Assembly: GCF_000621505.1 (NCBI RefSeq)
Contig: NZ_JHYD01000002.1
Coordinates: 310,001-374,000 of the forward strand
Direction: 5' to 3'
DNA: 64,000 nt
Source: Ruminiclostridium cellobioparum DSM 1351 = ATCC 15832
Lineage (GTDB): Bacteria; Bacillota; Clostridia; Acetivibrionales; DSM-1351
Positions 17,901-25,261 of the stretch are shown here, one piece after another; positions within the stretch are counted from its first letter, which is position 1, and every line of letters starts with the position of its first letter. Below the pieces are notes generated by a model. The model was given only the letters and a program-made list of their open reading frames with translations, did no database searches and was not told the origin of the DNA. Made by a program: the position numbers and the translations under genes.

Positions 17901-19450
17901 CAGCTGAAATATCGGAAGGCTTTGAATCGGCTGCAAGGGTATCAGGAACCAATTATACAGTTGAAATGAAGATACCGTTTAAAACTTTAACTCCGGCAAA
18001 CGGTATAAAAATCGGTTTTGACGCTCAGGTCAATGATGCACAAAATAGTGCGCGCCAAAGTGTAGCAGCCTGGAATGATCAATCAGGTTCAGGTTATCAG
18101 GACACCTCGGTTTTTGGTGTGCTCACTCTCACAGGCAAAGGCGGCTCCGGTGAACCAGAAGAACCAGGCAATCCAGGCAATTCCGGTGGCTCAAACACCG
18201 GATCGGGCGGCGGAAGCAACTCCGGCAGTTCATATAATAGCACTCCGGCTGCAGGTACAAAGGCAGAATCCAATGTTACGGTAAAATTAACTGCTGCTGT
18301 GAATGCTGATGGAAGTGCAAATGTTAAAGTTACCGGCAAAACGGTAGAAGATATTTTGAAAGATCTAAGCAAAATTAAGGACGGTGTAAAGCCGACAGTC
18401 GTCATATTTGCAGTTAATGTACCTTCAAATGCCAATGCTGCAACTCTTGAACTTCCGGCAGATACATTAGGTAAGATTTTAGAAGCTGACGGGAATGCTT
18501 CAATTAAGGTTTCTGCAGGCATTGGTGAACTTTTGTTTGACAGCAGGGCTATGAAAACAATTTCGGAAACGGGAACAGGCATAATTGAAATAAAAATTTC
18601 AAAGGCTGCGGCTGCCGATTTGGCCGGTATACCAGCCGATGCAGCTGACAGAATAGCCGACCGCCCTGTTTTTGAATTTACCGTATCCAGGGGCGGCACA
18701 ACAATTTCTGGTTTTAATGGCAGTGCGGTAAGCGTAAGTATTCCTTATACACTTAAACAGGATGAAGATCCTAATGCCGTCCTGGTTTATTACATTGACA
18801 GCAATAACAGCTTGATTCCTGTAAGGGGATATTATCATAACGGAACTGTTGAGTTTATAACAGCGCATTTTTCAAAATTTGCCGTAGGCTATAACAAGGT
18901 AAGTTTTTCAGATGTAAAATCAACTGACAGCTACTATGATGCAGTCACTTATCTCGGTGCCAGAGAGATTGCAACGGGAACCGGCTTTGACCCGAAACGT
19001 GCTGTAACCCGTGGAGAGGCCATAGTAATGCTTATGAAAGCATATGACATCAAGCCTCTTGCAGAGCCGGAGGATAATTTCTCGGATGCCGCAGGCGAAT
19101 TTGCAGGCTATTATGCAAAAGCCAGGGAAATCGGTCTCACCGGCGGAGTGGGCTATAACAGAATTGATGCTGATGCGCCGCTAACCCGTGAAATGCTGTA
19201 CACCTTGGTATACAATTTGAAAAAATACCTTGGTGAGTTGCCGGCAGCAGGCACTGCTGTGACAGAATATAAGGGCTTCGGAGATGAGAATAAGCTGTCC
19301 GCCTGGGCTGTGAATACTGTTAAGCAGCTTGTAGAAGCGGGAATAATAAAAGATGGCACAAGCACTCAGCTCAATCCGAAATTTAATTGCAGCAGAGGAA
19401 AGTTTGCAATTGTTTTACAATCACTGCTAAGCAATAATACAATAAATTAA
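14969..19450 (+). CDS. Secreted multimodular xylanase: three CBM-like modules, GH10, CBM9, SLH x3
   Basis: A 1493-residue protein starting at TTG 14969 with AGGAGG 9 bases upstream. Order: signal peptide (about 1-36); two CBM22/CBM4_9-like modules (about 40-190 and 203-347) that are near copies of each other; a more typical CBM22 (about 355-512); GH10 barrel (about 520-862) with acid/base E654 (WDVVNEAMGD) and nucleophile E779 (ITELDITAG); CBM9 (about 870-1052); a Gly/Ser/Pro-rich linker; a beta-rich domain seen in other S-layer enzymes (about 1093-1308); and three SLH repeats (about 1310-1493) that anchor it to cell-wall polymers. It should hydrolyse xylan at the cell surface and feed the transporter operon upstream. 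It ends in a strong terminator and seems monocistronic. The closest architecture known to me is the Xyn10/XynA S-layer xylanases of clostridia and Paenibacillus. Confidence 0.93.
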   Translation: MSSTIFRNWRKAAAVFLVLCLVISLMPVNSMVYAESTTVYHETFAGGVGKAVQSGGAKLTQVTDKVFEGNDDGAALYVSNRANGWDAADFKFADLHLENGKTYNITINGYVDPNVEVSPGGLIVAQAVNPSPEAYDDYMGQAVITTGAAFTITSNYTVNNTYDRIRIQSNDAGAAVPFYIGNILITAENTPPATTEKEIYHEDFATGAGKSVQSGGANLTQVTDKVFEGNDDGAALYVSNRINNYDAADFKFADVGMQNGKTYTVTVKGYVDAGEAVPAGAQAYLQTVDSYGWLAGADMIAGEAFTLTKKFTADTTKDSAVRVQSNVTGATVPFYIGDILITETVIGGDTEEPPRDPALPFQTITFENQTSGGFAARSGGEKLTVTNEANHTEGGTYSLKVEGRTDTWHGPSLRVEKYVDKGSEYKVTAWVKLIEPESSQIQLSTQVGSSNPGYSIFEAKTISTNDGWVKYEGKHLYNSVLDEYLTIYIESSNNATASFYIDDISFEKTQAGPIEIQKDIAPIKDVYKDDFLIGTAISGEDLSGVRLELLKMHNNSATAGNDMKPGNLQPTKGNYTFAAADTMVDKVLSEGMKMHGHVLVWHNQTGEWMNTATDGSGNKVPLPREEALQNMTTHIKTVVEHFGNKVISWDVVNEAMGDNPPNPSDWRSSLRNDSMWEKAIGPDYVEKAFLAAREVLDAHPDWNIKLYYNDYNEDNQKKSQAIYNMVKEINDKYAENHPGKLLIDGIGMQAHYNIKTNPVNVELSLERFISLGVEVSITELDITAGENSQLSEKLAEAQGYLYAQLFKIFKAHAADIERVTIWGMDDGTSWRSSQNPLLFDRNLQAKLAYYGVVDPDKYMSEHEPTTPVGAKQSTANFGTPVIDGTIDSIWSNTPALAINEYQMAWQGATGIARTLWDDNNLYVLIQVSDEQLDKSSINEYEQDSVEVFVDENNGKTSFYQEDDGQYRVNYDNETSFNPAEISEGFESAARVSGTNYTVEMKIPFKTLTPANGIKIGFDAQVNDAQNSARQSVAAWNDQSGSGYQDTSVFGVLTLTGKGGSGEPEEPGNPGNSGGSNTGSGGGSNSGSSYNSTPAAGTKAESNVTVKLTAAVNADGSANVKVTGKTVEDILKDLSKIKDGVKPTVVIFAVNVPSNANAATLELPADTLGKILEADGNASIKVSAGIGELLFDSRAMKTISETGTGIIEIKISKAAAADLAGIPADAADRIADRPVFEFTVSRGGTTISGFNGSAVSVSIPYTLKQDEDPNAVLVYYIDSNNSLIPVRGYYHNGTVEFITAHFSKFAVGYNKVSFSDVKSTDSYYDAVTYLGAREIATGTGFDPKRAVTRGEAIVMLMKAYDIKPLAEPEDNFSDAAGEFAGYYAKAREIGLTGGVGYNRIDADAPLTREMLYTLVYNLKKYLGELPAAGTAVTEYKGFGDENKLSAWAVNTVKQLVEAGIIKDGTSTQLNPKFNCSRGKFAIVLQSLLSNNTIN

Positions 19451-19485
19451 TGAGTTTTAATACTTTATAACATTTTCTGATCTGG

Positions 19486-19534
19486 CTGTCCTTAAAACTA
19501 TGAGTTAATAAGTTTTAAGGACAGTTCTTTTTTA
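19486..19534 (+). terminator. Intrinsic terminator of the S-layer xylanase gene
   Basis: A 14-bp perfect stem, CTGTCCTTAAAACT (19486-19499) with AGTTTTAAGGACAG (19511-19524), an 11-base loop and TTCTTTTTT after it. Confidence 0.92.
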
Positions 19535-19607
19535 TTACATTTTTTGGCATAAACCATAACAATATGTTACATTATTAACATAATAAATATTAAAAGGAAA
19601 ATAATGG

Positions 19608-19636
19608 TTGACAAATTATGACATATATTATATATT
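19608..19636 (+). promoter_or_regulatory. Strong sigma-A-type promoter upstream of the peptide cluster
   Basis: TTGACA (19608-19613), exactly 17 bases, and TATATT (19631-19636). Transcription would begin near 19643, so an upstream ATG at 19618 cannot be the start of the first gene. This promoter probably drives the exporter remnant and possibly the precursor and maturase genes. Confidence 0.7.
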
Positions 19637-19683
19637 TATATCATACAGTAACAAAACCCATAAAAGAAAATAGGTGTTTTGAG

Positions 19684-20142
19684 ATGTTAATAAATACAGA
19701 GAATAAATTAATTTTAATCGGACTTATTGAACTTTTACAGCTTTGCGAAAGAAAGATAAGCATTATATCAGTATCAGTTTGTATTATTGCATCGTCGGGA
19801 ATATCTATTTTTATTCCGCTGATTGGGATGAAAATAACAGGTGGCCGAGTGTCAGCTCCGAACTGCAATACGGTTGCAGTGCTTTCTGCGGCTGTGTTCG
19901 GTCTGGTGTTAACAGTAAGATGCAGAGACTTTATAGAAACCAATTATTACTCATACATAAAATCTGTTTTCCCATTCACTCGCTTAAAAACAGCATTCAA
20001 TCATTCTTTAAAACTCAAGCTCTCCTATTTTAATAACACTGAATTTGCTGATATCATGAATAATACTAATAAAGACATCAGTAACATATTGGAGTTTTAT
20101 GGCCGTAGAGTGTATTCTTATTGTGCTGTAAGCCGGGCATAA
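19684..20142 (+). pseudogene. Truncated ABC exporter (N-terminal half of the membrane domain only)
   Basis: About 152 residues beginning at ATG 19684. Two hydrophobic segments (about 23-46 and 62-80) and the stretch LKLSYFNNTEFADIMNNTNK resemble the helix 2/3 region of ABC exporter membrane domains, where SYF is followed by a short loop and a Leu/Met-Asn motif. The frame ends at 20142, before helices 3-6 and without any nucleotide-binding domain (no Walker A, LSGGQ or Walker B). It therefore looks like the 5' remnant of a peptide exporter of about 550-700 residues. Its position under the cluster promoter suggests it once exported the adjacent peptide. A freestanding small membrane protein is possible but less likely. 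Confidence 0.6.
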
Positions 20143-20388
20143 GATACGGTTGATAAGACTGTGATTTAAATAGAGAAAGTTGTTTAGCAGGGTATGTGAA
20201 ACCGTGTTGAGCCGCACGTACCGGCTTGTTTTGCAGGGATTTATTAATAAATGCTAGGTTTATCAAAGCAGTAGTTTAACCGGATTGAATCCTGCTGTCA
20301 TCCTGGGGGACAGTGGGGTTCACATAATACTGAAACTAAAGAAATCGCGGACTTTAGTTCCGGTAAAAACTATAAGGAGGTGAAAACT
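20143..20388 (+). other. 246-base structured leader upstream of the peptide precursor
   Basis: No gene is visible. Several short stems are present: AGCAG with CTGCT, CTGTC with GACAG, and AACTAAAG (20334-20341) with CTTTAGTT (20352-20359) just before AAGGAGG. A segment near 20195-20230 (GAGCCGCACGTACCGGCTT) faintly resembles a group II intron domain V but is too short to call. It may be decay from the exporter deletion, or a real mRNA leader. Confidence 0.4.
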
Positions 20389-20565
20389 ATGAAAAAACTC
20401 GGAAAGAAGTTTAATGCCGTACAGGAAACAGTAGAAGCATACGCAACCTGTCAGGTTTATTGCTCTTGCGGTTGTCCGACCTGTGAGTATTCCTGGGATT
20501 ATTCAGCCAAGGATAGTGCCAGATCCAGTACTCAAAGTTCAGGCGGTACATATAGCCATTATTAA
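20389..20565 (+). CDS. CLI_3235-class Cys-rich peptide precursor (putative bacteriocin/RiPP)
   Basis: A 58-residue peptide. ATG 20389 follows AAGGAGG by 8 bases. A lysine-rich leader (MKKLGKKFNAVQETVEAYA) precedes a short Cys-rich core with five cysteines (CQVYCSCGCPTC) and a tail rich in Ser, Tyr and Gly. The leader fits the clostridial CLI_3235 bacteriocin precursor family (TIGR04065 as I recall it), which occurs next to a dedicated radical SAM enzyme, as here. The product is probably a modified, exported peptide; its structure and activity are unknown. A 17-bp hairpin separates it from the maturase gene and could raise precursor mRNA relative to enzyme mRNA. Confidence 0.85.
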   Translation: MKKLGKKFNAVQETVEAYATCQVYCSCGCPTCEYSWDYSAKDSARSSTQSSGGTYSHY

Positions 20566-20597
20566 AAGCTGTTGCAAAAAACAATATAGTTAAATTT

Positions 20598-20641
20598 TTT
20601 TGTTGAAGCTTACCTGACATCACGGGTAAGCTTCAACAAAA
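20598..20641 (+). promoter_or_regulatory. 17-bp perfect hairpin between precursor and maturase genes
   Basis: TTTTGTTGAAGCTTACC (20598-20614) pairs fully with GGTAAGCTTCAACAAAA (20625-20641), with a 10-base loop. On the plus strand no T-run follows and the maturase ribosome site (AAAGGAG) starts just after the stem, so it may act as an mRNA stabiliser, partial terminator or translational control element. On the minus strand it has a T-run and could terminate antisense transcription. Confidence 0.8.
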
Positions 20642-20656
20642 GTAAAGGAGACCTCT

Positions 20657-22087
20657 ATGAAAGAAAGCGGACCTTTTATTCATCTCTTCAGAACACCTGG
20701 AGGCTATTATATATATGATGTGAATAAAAATGTGATAATAAAAACCGACAGGCAGATATGGGAAAACCTTAAATATGTACAGGCAGGTTTGTATGAATTG
20801 AAAGATGGTATCGGTTTACCGGATAAATTGCTGGAGGATGGTTTCCTGTCATCAAAAAGAATCCGTGAAATAATCCATCCTGCCGACGAAATATTGGTAT
20901 ATTACTTGAACAGAAAAATTAAAATGGTTACACTGCAAGTTACACAGCAATGTAATTTGCGATGCGATTATTGTGTATACTCCGGCGGGTACAAGAACAG
21001 GGGACACTCAAAGAAGAGAATGGACTTCGAGCTGGCTAAAAAAGCTATTGATTTTTATATTGAACATTCCAGCGACAGTAAAACCATTACAATAGGGTTC
21101 TATGGCGGAGAACCTCTTATTGAATTTGAGCTGATTAAAAAATGTATATCTTATGTTGAGAACATGTCCGAGGGTAAGGAGACATTATTTAATATAACCA
21201 CTAACGGAACACTGCTTACTGAAGACATTGTTCAATTCCTGGAACAACACAAGGTCGTATTGAGAATCAGCCTGGACGGCCCAAAGGAAATCCATGATAA
21301 GAGCAGGAGGTTTGCTTTCAATAATTGCGGCACTTTTGACAAGGTTATCAATAATATTGATATGATAAAGGAAAAATATCCTGAATATTATAAAAAGATT
21401 GCGTTTAGTACTGTTCTGGATCAGGAAAATGACATCTCCTGTATTAACCAATTTTTTACCGATTGTGATACCGTAAAGGAACTTAACCTGTTTGCATCAT
21501 CAATTGTTGACTACTATTCAAAAAATGAAATAGCGCAAACAGAAGACTACAATAGTAAATTGGGGTATGAGCATTTTAAGGTACTTCTCTCAAAAGTTAC
21601 TTCCTTTGATGAAAAGCAGTTGTCAAAACTGGTAGCTACTGATTATACAAGTCTTGAGAAGTCATATAAACATCTGAAACCGTCCCAGGGCCTGCCTGAT
21701 AAGTCACATCACGGCGGACCGTGTATTCCGGGAATGCAGAGGTTGTTTGTCAACGCGGAGGGAGCTTTGTTTCCATGCGAAAGGGTAAGTGAATCTTCAG
21801 AGGTAATGAAAATCGGAGAGATTAATACGGGTTTTGATTTGAGTAAGATAAGAAAATTATTGAATGTTGGTGCTCTGAGCGAAGAAAAATGCAAAAACTG
21901 CTGGGCTTTCAGATTTTGCACTTTATGCTGTGCCAGTGCGGATACAGGAAACGGTCTGTCAAGTGAATTAAAGACCAGGAATTGTGTCCGAGTCCGTAAT
22001 AATATCGAAAGTGATCTGAAAGATATATGCACTTTAAAGGAAAACAATTTTGATTTCGGAGCAAGAAAGTGGATGGTTACTATATAA
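20657..22087 (+). CDS. ccpM: Radical SAM/SPASM peptide maturase (CcpM type)
   Basis: A 476-residue enzyme. An N-terminal peptide-recognition-like segment (about 1-85) precedes the radical SAM domain with CNLRCDYC (CxxxCxxC, 4Fe-4S binding) and a GGEPL motif (YGGEPLIE) for SAM. The C-terminal region has a SPASM-type cysteine set (GPCIPGMQRL, FPCERV, CKNCWAFRFCTLCC) for auxiliary clusters. ATG 20657 follows AAAGGAG by 7 bases. The family travels with CLI_3235-class precursors and is known by annotation as the Cys-rich peptide radical SAM maturase CcpM; its reaction is not known to me but is likely to modify the Cys-rich core. It is followed closely by two accessory genes on the same strand. Confidence 0.88.
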   Translation: MKESGPFIHLFRTPGGYYIYDVNKNVIIKTDRQIWENLKYVQAGLYELKDGIGLPDKLLEDGFLSSKRIREIIHPADEILVYYLNRKIKMVTLQVTQQCNLRCDYCVYSGGYKNRGHSKKRMDFELAKKAIDFYIEHSSDSKTITIGFYGGEPLIEFELIKKCISYVENMSEGKETLFNITTNGTLLTEDIVQFLEQHKVVLRISLDGPKEIHDKSRRFAFNNCGTFDKVINNIDMIKEKYPEYYKKIAFSTVLDQENDISCINQFFTDCDTVKELNLFASSIVDYYSKNEIAQTEDYNSKLGYEHFKVLLSKVTSFDEKQLSKLVATDYTSLEKSYKHLKPSQGLPDKSHHGGPCIPGMQRLFVNAEGALFPCERVSESSEVMKIGEINTGFDLSKIRKLLNVGALSEEKCKNCWAFRFCTLCCASADTGNGLSSELKTRNCVRVRNNIESDLKDICTLKENNFDFGARKWMVTI

Positions 22088-22104
22088 ACAGGAGGTATCT
22101 AAAA

Positions 22105-23226
22105 ATGAATGAAAAGAGAACACTGGTATATCCTTATGATGTGGAATTCACTCCTATCTTAAGACATCCTGAAATGTTGCCGGACTACAATATAGTGGCA
22201 TTGGTATCACCCCAGAGCTGGGGCTTCAATGGAAGAGATGCCTCTGGTGCAGATGGAGGGGATAAGCTTGGTATAAATGTCAGCAATGACTTTGAAGGAC
22301 TTTTGCCCTGCTGCGATACGGTAATGTTCTCGGAATCAGACCACAAGCTGGATTTTGAAGGCAATATTCTGCCAAAAGTTGTGATTGCAGCAGAACAAGG
22401 TAAAGATTTAGTCTTCCTGTCTGATTTGGAGGACGAAAATATAGAGGCATTAGAAGAAATATGCCTGAAATACAAAGTCAAGCTAAAGTTCTTCAGCAAC
22501 ATGGGGGACAGATTTTTCAACATGGACTCCGATTACTATAAGCTTCAGAAAATAAATACTCCGGTGGTATTTGTCACCGGCGTACATGAAAAGACACACA
22601 AGTTCGAAATTCAACTGTCATTAAGAGCTGCTTTTATAAACGCGGGGTACAGGGTCAGTCAGGTAGGAACAAGAAATTATTGCGAAATGCTGGGATTTCA
22701 TTCATTTCCGCAAATAATGTACAATTCCTGCTGGTCCGAGCGAACAAAGATTCTGGCCTTTAATCACTATATAAAGGATATGGAGAACAATGAGAAACCT
22801 GATATCATAATCATTGGTATACCAGGTGGTGTTATGAGGTTGAGTGAAAATTTTGCCGGGCGGTTCGGAATAACTGCATTTGAAATATCTCAGGCTGTTT
22901 CAGCCGATGCGGTGGTTTTAAGTACTTTTTATGAGGAATATTTGCCCGAATATTTCAATAATTTATTTACATCGATGAAATATAAATTGGATTTTGATAT
23001 CACATGTTTCAATTTAGCCAATGTTAAATTCGACTGGGATGTGGCAAGAGAAACAGGAAGCGAGTCCTATTTGCTGATGGATTCAAGCTTTATAGACAAA
23101 AAGAAGGCGGGATACAAAACTTTAAATACACCTGTTTTCAATGTGCTGAATAAGGAAGACGGGACTAATATTGCAAACTGCCTGATTGATACTTTGTCAT
23201 ACTATGGCGAGGTTGACCTGGTTTAA
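22105..23226 (+). CDS. Peptide maturation system protein, TIGR04066-like
   Basis: A 373-residue protein. ATG 22105 is preceded by AGGAGG; the earlier in-frame ATG 22069 overlaps the maturase and lacks a good site. No catalytic motif of a common enzyme is recognisable. The middle part has a nucleotide-binding look (VFVTGVHEKTHKFEIQLSL, about 158-176, and IIIIGIPGGVMRLSE), which recalls P-loop-like folds without a strict GxxxxGK[ST]. By position and overall sequence it corresponds to the protein of unknown function that always accompanies the clostridial Cys-rich peptide maturase (TIGR04066 as I recall it). No signal peptide, so cytoplasmic. The role, perhaps energy-dependent peptide handling, is speculative. 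Confidence 0.75.
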   Translation: MNEKRTLVYPYDVEFTPILRHPEMLPDYNIVALVSPQSWGFNGRDASGADGGDKLGINVSNDFEGLLPCCDTVMFSESDHKLDFEGNILPKVVIAAEQGKDLVFLSDLEDENIEALEEICLKYKVKLKFFSNMGDRFFNMDSDYYKLQKINTPVVFVTGVHEKTHKFEIQLSLRAAFINAGYRVSQVGTRNYCEMLGFHSFPQIMYNSCWSERTKILAFNHYIKDMENNEKPDIIIIGIPGGVMRLSENFAGRFGITAFEISQAVSADAVVLSTFYEEYLPEYFNNLFTSMKYKLDFDITCFNLANVKFDWDVARETGSESYLLMDSSFIDKKKAGYKTLNTPVFNVLNKEDGTNIANCLIDTLSYYGEVDLV

Positions 23227-23271
23227 CATATAATATATTTTTGGCCGTAAAAGAGAAAGGAAGGGTAAAGC

Positions 23272-23565
23272 ATGAAAAATATATTAAGCCGTCAAAGTGT
23301 AAATGAAAAACTAAGCAATATTTTCATCAATAGATTTGGCCTTGATCTGGAAACGGTAGCTAATGAGGATTTTGACAGGCATTTGCTGGGAAATGTGTTC
23401 AGGCTGGCACCAAGGGATCTTGTTTATATTTATATGGATATTGAAAGGGAATTTGGAATTTCAATACCTGATGAGGCTGTAACAAATGGTGCGCTGGCCA
23501 CAATAAACGGTACAATCGATCTGATATGCAGTCAGTTATATAAGATAGAACAGGATGCAGTTTGA
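23272..23565 (+). CDS. Acyl-carrier-related protein of the peptide system, lacking the attachment serine
   Basis: A 97-residue protein with the helical pattern of an acyl carrier protein; the best match is DIEREFGISIPDEAV, equivalent to the helix II-loop-helix III part of ACPs. Where carriers have D-S-L for 4'-phosphopantetheine attachment, this protein reads RLAPRDL, and there is no serine between residues 41 and 60. It therefore cannot be a normal thioester carrier and may be a docking protein. AAAGGAAGG lies before ATG 23272, 45 bases after the preceding gene. It fits the acyl-carrier-related protein of CLI_3235 clusters (TIGR04067 as I recall it). A terminator-like hairpin follows, closing the operon. 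Confidence 0.8.
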   Translation: MKNILSRQSVNEKLSNIFINRFGLDLETVANEDFDRHLLGNVFRLAPRDLVYIYMDIEREFGISIPDEAVTNGALATINGTIDLICSQLYKIEQDAV

Positions 23566-23588
23566 TCGTCAATATACAACCCCAAAAT

Positions 23589-23630
23589 CTGAAAAGCCAG
23601 GGTATTTTCTTAAATGCCCTGGCTTTTCAG
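23589..23630. terminator. Hairpin closing the peptide operon
   Basis: CTGAAAAGCCAGGG (23589-23602) pairs with CCCTGGCTTTTCAG (23617-23630), extended inward by GTATT/AATGC with one wobble. A run of A rather than T follows on the plus strand, so termination may be factor-assisted. The rest of 23566-24002 holds a 9-bp inverted repeat (CATTCTGCA...TGCAGAATG) and the amt promoter and attenuator. Confidence 0.65.
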
Positions 23631-23856
23631 GCAAAAAATTCAATCATTCTGCAATAATTCAAACAGTATATATGCAGAATGACTTTAATAAATGACATGT
23701 GGGCTTGATAGACTTGCATATTTTTAATTACAGGTTAATTATACTCTTGAATATACAATGGCATTAAAATGAGACACACCGCATATAAATTAAGTATTCC
23801 TCTTAAATGGGATTAGTAGTTTTTGAGAATTTAAAATACAAAATGAATTTTCGTAG

Positions 23857-23885
23857 TTGACAAATATTCAAAATCGGCATATTAT
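23857..23885 (+). promoter_or_regulatory. Sigma-A-type promoter of amt
   Basis: TTGACA (23857-23862), 17 bases, TATTAT (23880-23885). A second -10-like TATAAT lies 3 bases further. The transcript would carry a leader of about 110 bases containing the hexaloop hairpin and terminator. Confidence 0.7.
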
Positions 23886-23933
23886 AATATATATACTTCC
23901 GGAAGAGGTAATTAAAATTTAATATTTATTTTG

Positions 23934-23981
23934 TGGCAATGAGGCCAATAATACTTTAGGTATTATTGGCTTTTTATTTTA
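23934..23981 (+). promoter_or_regulatory. amt leader attenuator: A-x-x-G hexaloop hairpin overlapping a terminator
   Basis: TGGC (23934-23937), loop AATGAG (23938-23943) and GCCA (23944-23947) form a hairpin. The right arm is also the start of the terminator stem GCCAATAATAC (23944-23954) with GTATTATTGGC (23960-23970), followed by TTTTTATTTT. The two structures are mutually exclusive. A at loop position 1 and G at position 4 fit RNA targets of ANTAR proteins, one of which is encoded at 52202-52771. Confidence 0.75.
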
Positions 23982-24002
23982 TTTAAAAAGGAGATAATTA
24001 AG

Positions 24003-25238
24003 ATGGATCACGGAGATGTAGCTTGGATTTTAACATCATCAGCGTTGGTAATGATAATGACTCCGGGACTGGCGTTTTTTTACGGGGGTTTGGTAAAAAG
24101 AAAGAATATCGTTAATACAATCATGATGTCAATTATACTTATGGGGTTGTCATCAATCCTCTGGGTTCTTGTAGGTTTCTCAATATCATTCAGCGGTGAT
24201 ATCGGCGGTATTATTGGAAATCTTAATTGGTTTGGTTTAAATTTTGACGGTTTTGCCGATACTACTCTGGCATATCCAAATACACTTGCCTTTGCAGTGT
24301 TTCAGATGATGTTTGCCATTATAACGCCTGCGCTTATTACCGGTGCTATTGCTGAAAGAATGAAGTTTTCTTCTACAGTAATTTTTACTACAATATGGTC
24401 TATAATAGTTTATTATCCGCTTGCACATATGGTATGGGGCGGTGGATTCCTGTTTAAGATCGGATCTGTTGACTTTGCAGGTGGAAATGTTGTTCATATC
24501 AGTTCAGGTGTCAGTGCCCTGGTCCTTGCAATTATTCTTGGCAAACGCAAGAATTTCGGCAAGGCCGTATACCATCCCCATAATGTACCATTTGTCGTAT
24601 TGGGTGCTGCACTGCTCTGGTTTGGCTGGTTCGGGTTCAATGCCGGAAGTGCGCTTTCAGCCAATGAGCTTGCAATACATGCCTTTATGACCACAAATAC
24701 ATCTGCGGCGGCAGCCATGCTATCGTGGCTCTTGATCGAAAAGATCAAAAGTGGAAAACCTACTCTTGTGGGCGCTTCTACCGGCTTAGTTATCGGATTG
24801 GTTGCAATTACGCCCGGCGCCGGTTTTGTCCCCATATGGGCCTCGATCATAATCGGTGCATTGGTAAGCCCAATCAGTTATTTCTTTATCAGTGTTATAA
24901 AACCGAAGATGGGTTACGATGATGCCCTTGATGTTTTTGCCTGTCACGGTATGGGCGGCATATGGGGCGGTATTGCAACCGGCCTGTTTGCAAAAAGTTC
25001 AATTAACTCCGCAGCAGCCTGGGATGGCCTTGTTTTTGGAAATGTGAATTTATTCGCCCGTCAGCTTGCAGCAATTGGAATAACCATAGTGATTGCCATC
25101 GTAGGAACACTTATTGCGTGCGGAATTGCTTCACTTTGTACCAAAGGTATTAAGGTGTCCAAGAAGGCTGAAGATTTGGGGCTTGATATCTCGGAACATG
25201 GGGAATCGGCTTATCCTGCATTTAATGGTATGGACTAA
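24003..25238 (+). CDS. amt: Ammonium transporter
   Basis: A 411-residue protein with 11 predicted membrane helices and the full Amt/Rh pattern: FFYGGLVKRKNIVN near the start, the helix segment with AHMVWGGGFL, WFGWFGFNAGSAL, and the conserved DVFACHGMGGIWGGIATG. The paired pore histidines are in view (AHMVW and ACHGM). AAGGAG lies upstream of ATG 24003. A P-II gene follows 23 bases after the stop, the usual amt-glnK arrangement in which P-II blocks the channel when nitrogen is plentiful. The leader carries an antitermination-type attenuator, so expression probably rises under nitrogen limitation through the ANTAR regulator. Confidence 0.96.
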   Translation: MDHGDVAWILTSSALVMIMTPGLAFFYGGLVKRKNIVNTIMMSIILMGLSSILWVLVGFSISFSGDIGGIIGNLNWFGLNFDGFADTTLAYPNTLAFAVFQMMFAIITPALITGAIAERMKFSSTVIFTTIWSIIVYYPLAHMVWGGGFLFKIGSVDFAGGNVVHISSGVSALVLAIILGKRKNFGKAVYHPHNVPFVVLGAALLWFGWFGFNAGSALSANELAIHAFMTTNTSAAAAMLSWLLIEKIKSGKPTLVGASTGLVIGLVAITPGAGFVPIWASIIIGALVSPISYFFISVIKPKMGYDDALDVFACHGMGGIWGGIATGLFAKSSINSAAAWDGLVFGNVNLFARQLAAIGITIVIAIVGTLIACGIASLCTKGIKVSKKAEDLGLDISEHGESAYPAFNGMD

Positions 25239-25261
25239 CGAATTTAAGGAGGGTTTTCGCA

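Noticed and set aside
18097-18699. Long minus-strand open frame inside the S-layer xylanase
   Set aside because: Antisense to a well-supported gene in a Gly/Ala/Pro-rich region; no ribosome site or family similarity.
19618-19683. Upstream start (ATG 19618) for the exporter remnant
   Set aside because: It lies between the -35 and -10 of a TTGACA-17-TATATT promoter, so it would not be in the transcript.
20190-20235. Possible group II intron domain V remnant (GAGCCG...CACGTACCGG)
   Set aside because: The conserved catalytic triad, bulge and full stem are absent, and no intron-encoded protein or 5' GTGYG start is present; similarity is limited to a few bases.
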